Positions 1 to 6,197 of a DNA stretch of 6,584 nt are shown one piece after another. The DNA is from an uncultured bacterium (lineage in GTDB: Bacteria; Hydrothermota; Tepidihabitantia; Tepidihabitantales; Tepidihabitantaceae). Each line of letters opens with the position of its first letter. Position 1 is the stretch's first letter. The stretch covers positions 1 through 6,584 of the forward strand of contig CAKZPX010000297.1 in assembly GCA_937139435.1 (NCBI GenBank), given 5' to 3'. The notes beneath the pieces are model-generated. The model was not told the origin of the DNA. It worked only from the letters and a program-made list of their open reading frames with translations, and searched no databases. The translations under genes were made by a program, and so were the position numbers.

Positions 1-785
1 ATCCCGGTTGGGACAGGGAAAATCTGACCAAAAACCAGCGCCCGCCAGTAGAGATATCCGGACAGGATGATTCCGAGAACAACGATCAGTATCCAGTAGC
101 GCCGGGGGAATCGGTTCTGGGTAAGGGCGGGCGTAAACAGGGCGAGGAAGGGAAACACCACGGCAGTTTCTTTGCTCAAAAGCGCCATGGCAAAGCATGG
201 TGGTACCATAAGCCACCAGCGCCAGTTTCTTTTGCGTAAAGATCGCAGCAGGGCAAAACCGGCAAATCCCAGAAACACCGCCAGTAGTATGTCGGAGCGC
301 CCCGAAATAAAGGCGACCGACTCCACGTGCGCCGGATGGGTGGCAAAGAGCAGTCCGGCAAAACCTGCCCAGACTCCAGAATGTAACAGTTCCCACACAA
401 TCAGTGCGACCAGAACCGCTGCTACCGCATTCAGGATAACATTGACCAGATGGAAGTACCATGCTTTCACCCCGCTTATCCTGGCATCCAGCCAGAAACC
501 CAAGGTTGTTAACGGGCGAAAGTAGGCTGCGGTCAAGCCATCCCGCTGGTCTGGTGGAATGCCGGTTGCTACGGGGTCAGCGCCTGCCCAGTACCCCCGA
601 ACAAAAATCCCGGCGGGAGGGGTGGTGAGGAGCAGCTGATTGTTAACAATCAGCTGCCAGTCAATCCCGACAAATCCATAACGAACCGATGGCAGATACA
701 ACCCCAGCGCTACCAGACCGATAAAGCCAAGCACCAGCGCTACCCCTTTACGGGTGCGTAAACGGTCGGCAATGGCAGCGGTCAC
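1..785 (-). CDS. GT-C glycosyltransferase-like polytopic membrane protein (TMTC/PMT-related), N-terminal part
   Basis: Reading leftward from a GTG at 785-783, the frame stays open for 261 codons to the window edge, so the C-terminus is missing. A hydrophobic segment at about residues 14-32 is followed by FVGIDWQLIVNN (38-49), which is where GT-C enzymes of this group carry their acidic motif after the first helix. Next come YFRPLTTLGFWLD (88-100), HLVNVILNAV (112-121) and FATHPAHVESVAFISGRSD (147-165), then SKE (204-206). The HPxHxE...SGRxD block is the hallmark of TMTC-like and bacterial TPR-linked membrane glycosyltransferases, which use polyprenyl-phosphate sugars to glycosylate proteins or lipids. 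Further hydrophobic stretches lie near 112-134, 138-149, 163-181, 190-203, 208-220 and 229-247. A TPR tail could follow outside the window. An in-frame TAA five codons upstream makes GTG 785 the earliest possible start. No Shine-Dalgarno sequence precedes it. Substrate unknown; the family call is good, a specific enzyme name is not justified. Confidence 0.85.
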   Translation of the reverse strand, partial: MTAAIADRLRTRKGVALVLGFIGLVALGLYLPSVRYGFVGIDWQLIVNNQLLLTTPPAGIFVRGYWAGADPVATGIPPDQRDGLTAAYFRPLTTLGFWLDARISGVKAWYFHLVNVILNAVAAVLVALIVWELLHSGVWAGFAGLLFATHPAHVESVAFISGRSDILLAVFLGFAGFALLRSLRKRNWRWWLMVPPCFAMALLSKETAVVFPFLALFTPALTQNRFPRRYWILIVVLGIILSGYLYWRALVFGQIFPVPTG

Positions 786-794
786 TGAAAGAGA

Positions 795-821
795 TTTTTA
801 CCAATTCAAAAACTGTGTCAA
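795..821 (-). promoter_or_regulatory. Leftward promoter for the glycosyltransferase-like gene
   Basis: On the minus strand a perfect TTGACA lies at 821-816. It is followed after 15 bases by TAAAAA at 800-795, preceded by TGG, so an extended -10 (TGn) is possible. The -35 is strong, the -10 is only 4 of 6 and the spacing is short. A start of transcription about seven bases further on falls within a few bases of the GTG at 785, which would make the mRNA essentially leaderless and would explain the missing ribosome binding site. Confidence 0.5.
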
Positions 822-837
822 CAAAATAACCATCGCT

Positions 838-865
838 TTGACACTCAAGTTAACCAACTTATAAT
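838..865 (+). promoter_or_regulatory. Consensus sigma70-type promoter for the lipoprotein gene
   Basis: TTGACA at 838-843 and TATAAT at 860-865 are both perfect matches to the housekeeping consensus, separated by 16 bases. Transcription should begin near 872, leaving a leader of about 14 bases before the ATG at 886. No operator-like repeat is obvious between the two boxes, so strong, largely constitutive expression is the simplest reading. Confidence 0.8.
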
Positions 866-874
866 ATTATTAAC

Positions 875-878
875 GGGG
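875..878 (+). promoter_or_regulatory. Ribosome binding site of the lipoprotein gene
   Basis: GGGG followed by AA lies seven bases before ATG 886. A second in-frame ATG at 889 directly follows, so translation could start at either codon. The spacing slightly favours 886 or 889 equally, and the lipobox is retained with both. Confidence 0.5.
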
Positions 879-885
879 AAATTAT

Positions 886-1755
886 ATGATGGACAAAAAG
901 GCGTTCTCCATAATCCTGATTTTTATTGGTCTTGTCTCGTGTGGTCGGGTTGTCCGGGTAACCCTCCAGCCGATAGTAAGAATTTCGCCTCCACCGATTG
1001 TTGACGGTGAGGTCAACACCTATGGTGTCTATCGCTCGGAAGACAGCCCTGTGCCCGAGCGCATTAAAACGGTCATCACAAACCGTGTGACAACCGCTCC
1101 TGCCTGGTCTGATATCGGCAACGCCCCAGGTGAGCAGGCGTTCCGGATTACAGTAGTTGAAACTGAGACATCTGCCCGCCTGGAAGCGTACGAGTCAACT
1201 GTGGTATATTTAAGCCGCGAGGATATGCACCCCATTGCCAGCAGTCAAACTTTGCGCACCCCGAAGCAAACAACCGTGGTAATTGCCCGCTATCATGATG
1301 GGATTGTAGAAATCAGCACCAATACTTTTGAGCGGTTAGGTGGTGCCACCGCACCTTTTAGTCCTGACATTCAAGCACCTGATAGCCAGAGGTCATTCCC
1401 GATTGGGGCAATGACCTTTGATGTGTCCCAGCTGGAGGCGCTGGGTCGCGCTGTAAACTTTTTACAGCAAAAACCTCTCAACATCCTGGTGGTTGTTCCT
1501 AAAACAACACCCCCTGGTGGTATGTCAGTTTCGGTTCAGGCAACCCATTGTGGAACCGATACAATTACCACCCCTGCCGGGACTTTTGATTGCTATAAAC
1601 TGAAGTTCACTACACCTGATAGCACAGTAACTTTATGGTTTGAGAAGGTTGGTGCCCGGCGCCTGATAAAGCGTAAGACCGTATTTGCCCTCCATCCTGA
1701 ATCAACCGGGGTAATAATAAAGCTCCTGTCCTTCACGATCGGCGGACACAATTAA
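886..1755 (+). CDS. Lipoprotein with a DUF3108-like body
   Basis: The product has 289 residues. It begins with a charged n-region (MMDKK), a hydrophobic core (residues 6-17) and the lipobox LVSC (16-19), so Cys19 should be lipidated and become the mature N-terminus. The next residue is Gly, not Asp, so by the E. coli sorting rule it would go to the outer membrane, but that rule may not apply in this lineage. Residues about 95-265 have the pattern of DUF3108 and related beta-rich periplasmic proteins: alternating strands around ARYHDGIVEIS (134-144), then DTITTPAGTFDCYKLKF (225-241) and a closing strand TVTLWFEKVGARRLIKR (247-263). The TPAGTF...WF.....R block is the most telling part. DUF3108 proteins have no established biochemical role. 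The gene stands alone behind its own promoter, and no gene follows it in the same direction that could form an operon. Confidence 0.8.
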   Translation: MMDKKAFSIILIFIGLVSCGRVVRVTLQPIVRISPPPIVDGEVNTYGVYRSEDSPVPERIKTVITNRVTTAPAWSDIGNAPGEQAFRITVVETETSARLEAYESTVVYLSREDMHPIASSQTLRTPKQTTVVIARYHDGIVEISTNTFERLGGATAPFSPDIQAPDSQRSFPIGAMTFDVSQLEALGRAVNFLQQKPLNILVVVPKTTPPGGMSVSVQATHCGTDTITTPAGTFDCYKLKFTTPDSTVTLWFEKVGARRLIKRKTVFALHPESTGVIIKLLSFTIGGHN

Positions 1756-1995
1756 CTCTAACACCTTAACCTGTTGTAAGTTACAGTGATACATCCAATA
1801 AGTCCATAAGCAGCTTTTCTGCGCAGGACGCGCCAGGTTGTCGCATTGTGTAACTGACGATAACGCGACAGTTAGCCCAAAAACATTCAACAAGCAGGAT
1901 GCTGTTCCAGTAATCAGTCGTCGGGGTTACGGTGTTATCTAACTGAATATTAGTTAGTTATACCATAGAATCTTCTTCCGGTTCATGGCATATAA
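1756..1995. other. Intergenic region with short inverted repeats, no gene seen
   Basis: This stretch after the lipoprotein gene has stops in all frames at short intervals and no frame with convincing protein character. It holds two modest inverted repeats: a 6-bp stem TGTCGC/GCGACA (1839-1844 with 1865-1870, 20-base loop), and a near palindrome at 1939-1957. Neither is followed by a clear T-run, so I do not name a terminator for the lipoprotein gene. A TATAAT sits at 1991-1996 without a recognisable -35. Confidence 0.5.
1939..1957. repeat. 19-base near-palindrome (CTAACT...AGTTAG)
   Basis: CTAACT at 1939-1944 is complemented by AGTTAG at 1952-1957. With one G-T pair and one further A-T pair the stem reaches 8 bp around a 3-base loop. 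It is AT-rich and lies about 185 bases after the lipoprotein stop codon. It could be a protein-binding palindrome or a weak hairpin; nothing else in the window repeats it. Confidence 0.45.
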
Positions 1996-2496
1996 TTTGC
2001 TGTACATAGGATTGGAGATAAATGGACACATCAAGGCGGAAGTTACCGGGAGTTCATCGCCACCTTCTGGAACAATGGTGGCCAAACCGGCAGCACCTCT
2101 GTATTAAACCAGGGGGCTGGTGTTATTTATCCATATTAATCCACCCCGTGCAGTCACCCCTCAACACCGGACCGAATGACTGTGTTCACCCCCTCGGCCC
2201 GCAAGGGTACCATTAAACAGGTACTCCAAATGACTGCCTGGAATGGATAAATATTGCCGGCCCCTTTTATTATATGTCACACATTAAGTTACTAAATATC
2301 AATATGATAGAAATCAAGTTTGTCCATTAGGCGCCTGGGGTGGCGTAATTGTTAAAACTGTTCCGACCGCATAAGATTAATTAAGATGCGGGGTTAGTTA
2401 AAACCAGGGTATAATCTGCTTCACTGGCACAATTTCTGTTATAATAAAATCAGGTGTTGAGGAGTGAGTCTGTGAGATACAGGCACCACCTTAGCC

Positions 2497-2532
2497 ATTC
2501 AGGAACAGGGTAACCGGGACCTGTTTCTGGAT
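2497..2532. repeat. Inverted repeat, 13-bp stem with 10-base loop
   Basis: Arms at 2497-2509 and 2520-2532 pair over 13 bp including two G-T pairs, with core GGAACAGG against CCTGTTTC. A competing pairing, ACCGGGA (2513-2519) with TCCCGGT (2546-2552), uses the loop, so two exclusive folds are possible. It lies about 80-115 bases beyond the end of the C25 gene. No T-run follows on either strand. Confidence 0.5.
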
Positions 2533-2563
2533 ACCGTCGAACTAATCCCGGTAGCTTCCTCCT

Positions 2564-2590
2564 TGCGGGCTCCTGAAATGGGAGCCCGTA
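2564..2590 (-). terminator. GC-rich hairpin downstream of the C25 gene, possible terminator
   Basis: CGGGCTCC (2566-2573) pairs perfectly with GGAGCCCG (2581-2588) around a 7-base loop. One G-T and one T-A pair extend the stem to 10 bp. On the minus strand it starts about 20 bases after the C25 stop, a typical terminator position. The usual U-run is missing: the minus strand continues AAGGAGGAAG. It may therefore act as an mRNA 3'-end stabiliser or a factor-dependent stop instead of a classical intrinsic terminator. Confidence 0.4.
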
Positions 2591-2609
2591 ACTTGTTTAA
2601 ATCAATAAA

Positions 2610-5600
2610 CTAACGTACCCGTAAAACCTTTTCTGTTTGACCGCCAACCGAGATAAAGAACACACCGTACTGTTCTCGCCGGGGCGCCCATCTAAAACAA
2701 CCGCTGGCATCGTTTACCTGAATGGTGAACCGATCAATGATTCTGCCTGCTGGGTCGGCAACTTTTATCTGTAGCGGCTCAATCCGGGGTAACTGGTAAT
2801 TAACCACGGTGCTGTTAGTAAATATCCGTGGTGCAACAGTTATTCTGGGCAGTGTTGCTATCGCACCCACCTTTTCACCAACCCCGACCTGGGGTTCGTA
2901 CCATTCAAATGCGGTATCAGAACTGATGGTCATCTGTGCTACGGTTCTGCCACCGCAGATGGCAAATGCGACAATCTGGCTGTCTCCAGGGAGAATTGTG
3001 TATGGTCCAGAGGAAACAAACGCATGCCAGTTGCCGATGGTTGTTCCAGTAGTTGAGCGGAGACGACCATCAAGGAAACGCATCTTTTCGCTTTTGGTAA
3101 AGCCATCCTGTATGTAACTGCTATGGTTTATGCAGTTTGCCCAGAATGTCGCTCCGTCAGGATATATCGGTCTTGCGCCGAGCGCCAGTGTTTCCGGTGA
3201 TGCTCTAACATAGGCGAGCGCACGTAAAGAGTCGGTTCCAGCATAGTCATTCTGGTCGTATGAGTTCCAGGGTGCGGTGCGAAAGTCGCATGCGACACCG
3301 GTCCAGAGGTCGGTTATCGGCAGGGTGTCGTTATTGTGAATGCGGTATTCAAGGATGATAAAGTCCTTATGAACCGGACGGGCGCTGACAAAACTGCGTT
3401 GGGTTACGGTTAACCCTCTGGGCAGTGGATGGCGCTGGTCAGAGAACATACACACATACTCCTGGTCGCCAAACTCGGGCGGAATTACCGGACACAGTGA
3501 TTCCACAATGGCAAAGTCCTGTGCGGTTACCTGCCAGGGTGTTCCGTAGTAGTTGTCCGCTACCCAGATTGTATCCGGCTCAGCGATACCGATGATAAAT
3601 GAGCCATGCATCATCGCTGATGATGACCAGGCGCGGGTTTTGGGGTAAATAAAGCCAAGCCCTTCACCCCGCCAGGTGGTTGTTCCGATGCCGCCATTGG
3701 CACAAACCCCGATGACAAAGTCGCCGGTGTCATGAACCGCCCAGATCCCCTGGCGGGCATGGGGCATGCCGGCGGTGATTTCCAGATTGGAGCACCATTC
3801 ATCACTGCCTGCCCGCACCAGTAGCGTCAATGCCAGCCTTTCGCCCTGCGGGCAATTCTGACTGATGCGCACCCGATAGCCATCCCCCCGGGCGGTATCA
3901 TCAATCGCCACCGTGCCATAACTGCTTGTGGAATCAATTATCGTAAGATAAGAGGAAGAGGAACGCAGGGTTGCGGTTACACTGTCTGCTGTCGCATTAC
4001 CCCTGTTTGCCACAACAAGGAACAGGTCTGCCTCGTCTCCCGGGTCAAGCCGACCATTGGGATCATCAACATCATAATGGTGATAGACAACCAGCGGGCT
4101 GGTTCTGCTCGTACTCAGATAAACTGTTTTTGCTACCGGTGCGCCGTCCTGGACGGTAACCAGTACCTTTAATCTGCCAGTATCCGGGACTGCGGCAAGC
4201 GCTACATCTGCCCGTCCTGAGGTGCCGGTTATATCCCGACCGATGAGTCTGTCACCTTGTAAGACCGCGACCCGGGCACCAGCTGCTGGCGCATAACCCT
4301 CATAGGCAACCTGAACTGATAGAACCTGGGGGCAGGCAGGGATTGTGTCCGGGCAGTCAATACTAACGGTGCGGGGTGCGGTCCGCCACATTAACATTGT
4401 CGGGTCACCCTGGAATGTCCAGTCATAGAGCGACCAGCGATAGGTCATCTGGCTGAACGCAGCATTGCGGTAGAAGTCTTTGGCAAGGGCATAGGCACGC
4501 CCTTGGTTTATCCCCTTGGTGTAGTTGCGATAGAACTCCATACACAGGTTTTCTGACGGTCCCATTGTCGGTGGTGCGCCCCAGCCATACCGGGCATTAA
4601 GACAGGTGGAGACCGCTCCACCACCGGCTACGGTAACAAACTGTTCGCCCAGACAGTCGTACTGGTCAAAGTTTCCACAATCACACGCCATGGAGTTGAT
4701 GATGCAGAGTTTGTTGATATTGTTCAGTGAGGCAAGATTGGAGGTGGAAAATGTTGAGCCAAAGGAGTTATAAGAACCATGACCGGCAAAGTGGAAAAGG
4801 TGTCTGCCATTATTGATGCTGTTAACACACTGGGTGGGCGTCATGCTGTAAACCGAGTCTGCCAGCCAGGTTGTCATTTCCGAAAGCACCAGCGCAATAT
4901 TTTTATTCACGATTCTGCCGTAGTAATCAATGTTTGACCAAAGCGCCTCAAAGGGCAACAACACATTGTGCAGGTAACTAGTATCAGGTTGGCGCTCGTA
5001 GAGCGTATCTTTATGCAGAAACAGCGCACAGTGATTGGCATCATCCAGTGGCAACCTGCCCACAATGATGTCAGAGTAAAGGTCAACTGAATCCGGATTG
5101 AAGTCGGTATAATAGTATTCACCGAACTGGCTGTTGTTGTTGGCATCCCAGGTGCCATCAAGGTCAGAAAAATACAGGTCTGCCGGTACATTGTAGGGGG
5201 TATAGGGGAGATAGCCAGTACGACAGGGCACATGCTGAACATCACCGGCTAAAATGGCATACTTCAAACCATGGGTGGCAAACCGCTCTTTAAGCATATT
5301 GCGAATCTTTTCCGGGTTGTCCCGACCAGGGTACCTGGCATAGATGGTGTCGGTGGTCACAATCTCGGTAAAGTAGCCCTTGCTGCGGACATAGTTACGG
5401 AAGTTGACCAGTGCCGGTGCGAGCGTTGCAGAGGTGATAATTACCACATCCAGTTCATTACGGTCAACCTCAGCCACCAGCGGTGACCAGCGATTGATGT
5501 CCTGACGGTTAATAATCAGTTGCTCTACATCCGCACCGAAAAGGGCAAACTGTCCGGGTGTGATGGTGCTGGTTGGTGCAGAGGTATTTTCATACTCAAC

Positions 5601-6116
5601 CACCAGTTTTATTTCTGTTGCGAGCAAAAGTCTGCCCGATGTCGGATAGTAGCGGAAGGGACAGAGGAGAAAGCCGGCAATCTTAAAGCCCGCCTTTGAA
5701 CCCGCTGGCACCGAGAAAACCATCTCTTCAGGATAGGCGTTATCCTGACCATAGACCAGCTGGTCCGGAAGAACAAACGGGACAGAGTTGAACTGCGATA
5801 GCGGTCGCATCGGCTGAACCGGATAGATGGTTAAACCGCTACCTATCTCCTGCCACTCAACCCTTTCTATCCGCACGCCAATCAGCCGGGCATCAGGTGG
5901 GATCAAAACATTACCGGAAAGCACCGGTAGCAAGGGTTGTCCGGGTTCGGTGGTGCTGAGCACCGCGATGCCCGGATGATGGTAGTTCAGCCTGACCACC
6001 GCGTAGCTGTTTTCTTCGGTTATACTCAACCGAGTCGGTGAAATTGACAGGTTCACCGGTACCACACCAGCAAAAACTGAACTGACGACAAAGATTACCA
6101 GACAGAAATAACGCAC
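2610..6116 (-). CDS. Secreted gingipain-like cysteine peptidase (family C25) with C-terminal sorting domain
   Basis: The product has 1168 residues and starts at GTG 6116-6114; an in-frame TAA five codons upstream excludes an earlier start. Signal peptide: residues 1-16, likely cut after VFA. Residues 17-205 fit a C25 propeptide (GQPLLPVLSGNVLIPPDA, 59-76). The catalytic domain, about 220-575, carries family landmarks AILAGDVQHVP (287-297), DLYFSDLDGTWDAN (313-326) and DIIVGRLPL (349-357). The probable dyad is His446 in FHFAGHGS and Cys478 in NSMACDCGNF; their spacing of 32 is close to that in gingipains. An Ig-like domain follows (about 580-670), then a CARDB-like beta domain with a Ca-site-like DVDDPNGRLDPGDE (682-695). 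Residues about 786-1075 form a beta-rich module I cannot assign. Residues about 1090-1168 match the type A C-terminal sorting domain (NYQLP, DPAGRI, GVFFISVGG, EKVLRVR), implying export by a type IX-like system and surface release or attachment. It is expected to be an extracellular endopeptidase; specificity is unknown. The gene has its own promoter. Confidence 0.9.
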   Translation of the reverse strand: MRYFCLVIFVVSSVFAGVVPVNLSISPTRLSITEENSYAVVRLNYHHPGIAVLSTTEPGQPLLPVLSGNVLIPPDARLIGVRIERVEWQEIGSGLTIYPVQPMRPLSQFNSVPFVLPDQLVYGQDNAYPEEMVFSVPAGSKAGFKIAGFLLCPFRYYPTSGRLLLATEIKLVVEYENTSAPTSTITPGQFALFGADVEQLIINRQDINRWSPLVAEVDRNELDVVIITSATLAPALVNFRNYVRSKGYFTEIVTTDTIYARYPGRDNPEKIRNMLKERFATHGLKYAILAGDVQHVPCRTGYLPYTPYNVPADLYFSDLDGTWDANNNSQFGEYYYTDFNPDSVDLYSDIIVGRLPLDDANHCALFLHKDTLYERQPDTSYLHNVLLPFEALWSNIDYYGRIVNKNIALVLSEMTTWLADSVYSMTPTQCVNSINNGRHLFHFAGHGSYNSFGSTFSTSNLASLNNINKLCIINSMACDCGNFDQYDCLGEQFVTVAGGGAVSTCLNARYGWGAPPTMGPSENLCMEFYRNYTKGINQGRAYALAKDFYRNAAFSQMTYRWSLYDWTFQGDPTMLMWRTAPRTVSIDCPDTIPACPQVLSVQVAYEGYAPAAGARVAVLQGDRLIGRDITGTSGRADVALAAVPDTGRLKVLVTVQDGAPVAKTVYLSTSRTSPLVVYHHYDVDDPNGRLDPGDEADLFLVVANRGNATADSVTATLRSSSSYLTIIDSTSSYGTVAIDDTARGDGYRVRISQNCPQGERLALTLLVRAGSDEWCSNLEITAGMPHARQGIWAVHDTGDFVIGVCANGGIGTTTWRGEGLGFIYPKTRAWSSSAMMHGSFIIGIAEPDTIWVADNYYGTPWQVTAQDFAIVESLCPVIPPEFGDQEYVCMFSDQRHPLPRGLTVTQRSFVSARPVHKDFIILEYRIHNNDTLPITDLWTGVACDFRTAPWNSYDQNDYAGTDSLRALAYVRASPETLALGARPIYPDGATFWANCINHSSYIQDGFTKSEKMRFLDGRLRSTTGTTIGNWHAFVSSGPYTILPGDSQIVAFAICGGRTVAQMTISSDTAFEWYEPQVGVGEKVGAIATLPRITVAPRIFTNSTVVNYQLPRIEPLQIKVADPAGRIIDRFTIQVNDASGCFRWAPRREQYGVFFISVGGQTEKVLRVR

Positions 6117-6119
6117 ACG

Positions 6120-6123
6120 TCCT
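6120..6123 (-). promoter_or_regulatory. Weak, closely spaced ribosome binding site of the C25 gene
   Basis: On the minus strand AGGA (6123-6120) lies only three bases before the GTG start at 6116, closer than the usual five to nine. No other in-frame start exists between the upstream stop and the signal peptide, so the GTG is kept. The GTG start and tight spacing suggest modest translation. Confidence 0.4.
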
Positions 6124-6164
6124 ACTTTTTATCATTGTGGGGTAATAACATGACTATAAAAAAT

Positions 6165-6192
6165 ATTATCCTGCCTGCTGCCGACAGGTCAA
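6165..6192 (-). promoter_or_regulatory. Promoter of the C25 gene
   Basis: On the minus strand TTGACC (6192-6187) and GATAAT (6170-6165) each match five of six consensus bases and are 16 bases apart. Transcription would start near 6158, giving a leader of about 40 bases. The -35 box begins only five bases after the dipeptidase stop codon, so the peptidase gene can be transcribed independently of that gene. Confidence 0.65.
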
Positions 6193-6197
6193 ATTAA

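Larger units (their letters stand above)
1996..2613 (+). pseudogene. Decayed plus-strand gene for a probable secreted beta-rich protein
   Basis: No intact gene lies here, but several pieces read like real protein. Frame A is open from 1996 to a TAA at 2137-2139 and includes GGSYREFIATFWNNGGQTG and GAGVIYP. The same frame resumes at 2140 with DRMTVFTPSARKGTIKQVLQ, up to TAA at 2248-2250. A second frame is open over 2288-2371, ending GAWGGVIVKTVPTA. Frame A is open again from 2476 to TAA 2611-2613, giving GNRDLFLDTVELIPV, which resembles the last strands of a carbohydrate-binding-like beta-sandwich. Codon choice in these pieces (CTG, CGG, GTC, AAC) matches the neighbouring genes. No start codon with a good ribosome binding site heads the series. 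I read it as a gene broken by stops and frameshifts, with AT-rich decay around 2250-2470. GAGVIYP faintly echoes GLGFIYP in the adjacent C25 protein, too little to claim homology. Alternatives are separate gene scraps or chance open stretches; the last piece is the most convincing. Confidence 0.4.

Noticed and set aside
172..525. 117-codon plus-strand ORF opposite the glycosyltransferase-like gene
   Set aside because: It is antisense to a well supported membrane-protein frame and has no family resemblance or ribosome binding site.
1839..1870. TGTCGC/GCGACA inverted repeat as the lipoprotein terminator
   Set aside because: A 6-bp stem with a 20-base loop and no T-run is not a credible intrinsic terminator.
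2022..2216. 64-codon plus-strand ORF beginning MDTSRRKLPG with GGAG upstream
   Set aside because: Its frame differs from the more protein-like frame of the relic, GGAG is only four bases from the ATG, and the product is rich in His, Pro and Trp without pattern. It looks like a shadow of the decayed gene.
2410..2445. Two TATAAT hexamers (2410-2415 and 2440-2445) as promoters
   Set aside because: Neither has a recognisable -35 at 15-19 bases, the region is AT-rich, and no gene follows on the plus strand.
5911..6135. 74-codon minus-strand ORF starting at ATG 6135, upstream of and overlapping the C25 start
   Set aside because: It lies almost wholly inside the peptidase gene in another frame and has no ribosome binding site of its own. 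The signal-peptide frame is clearly the coding one.
6170..6192. CCTG/CAGG inverted repeat followed by a T-run as a dipeptidase terminator
   Set aside because: The stem is only four base pairs and overlaps the promoter spacer; too weak to call.
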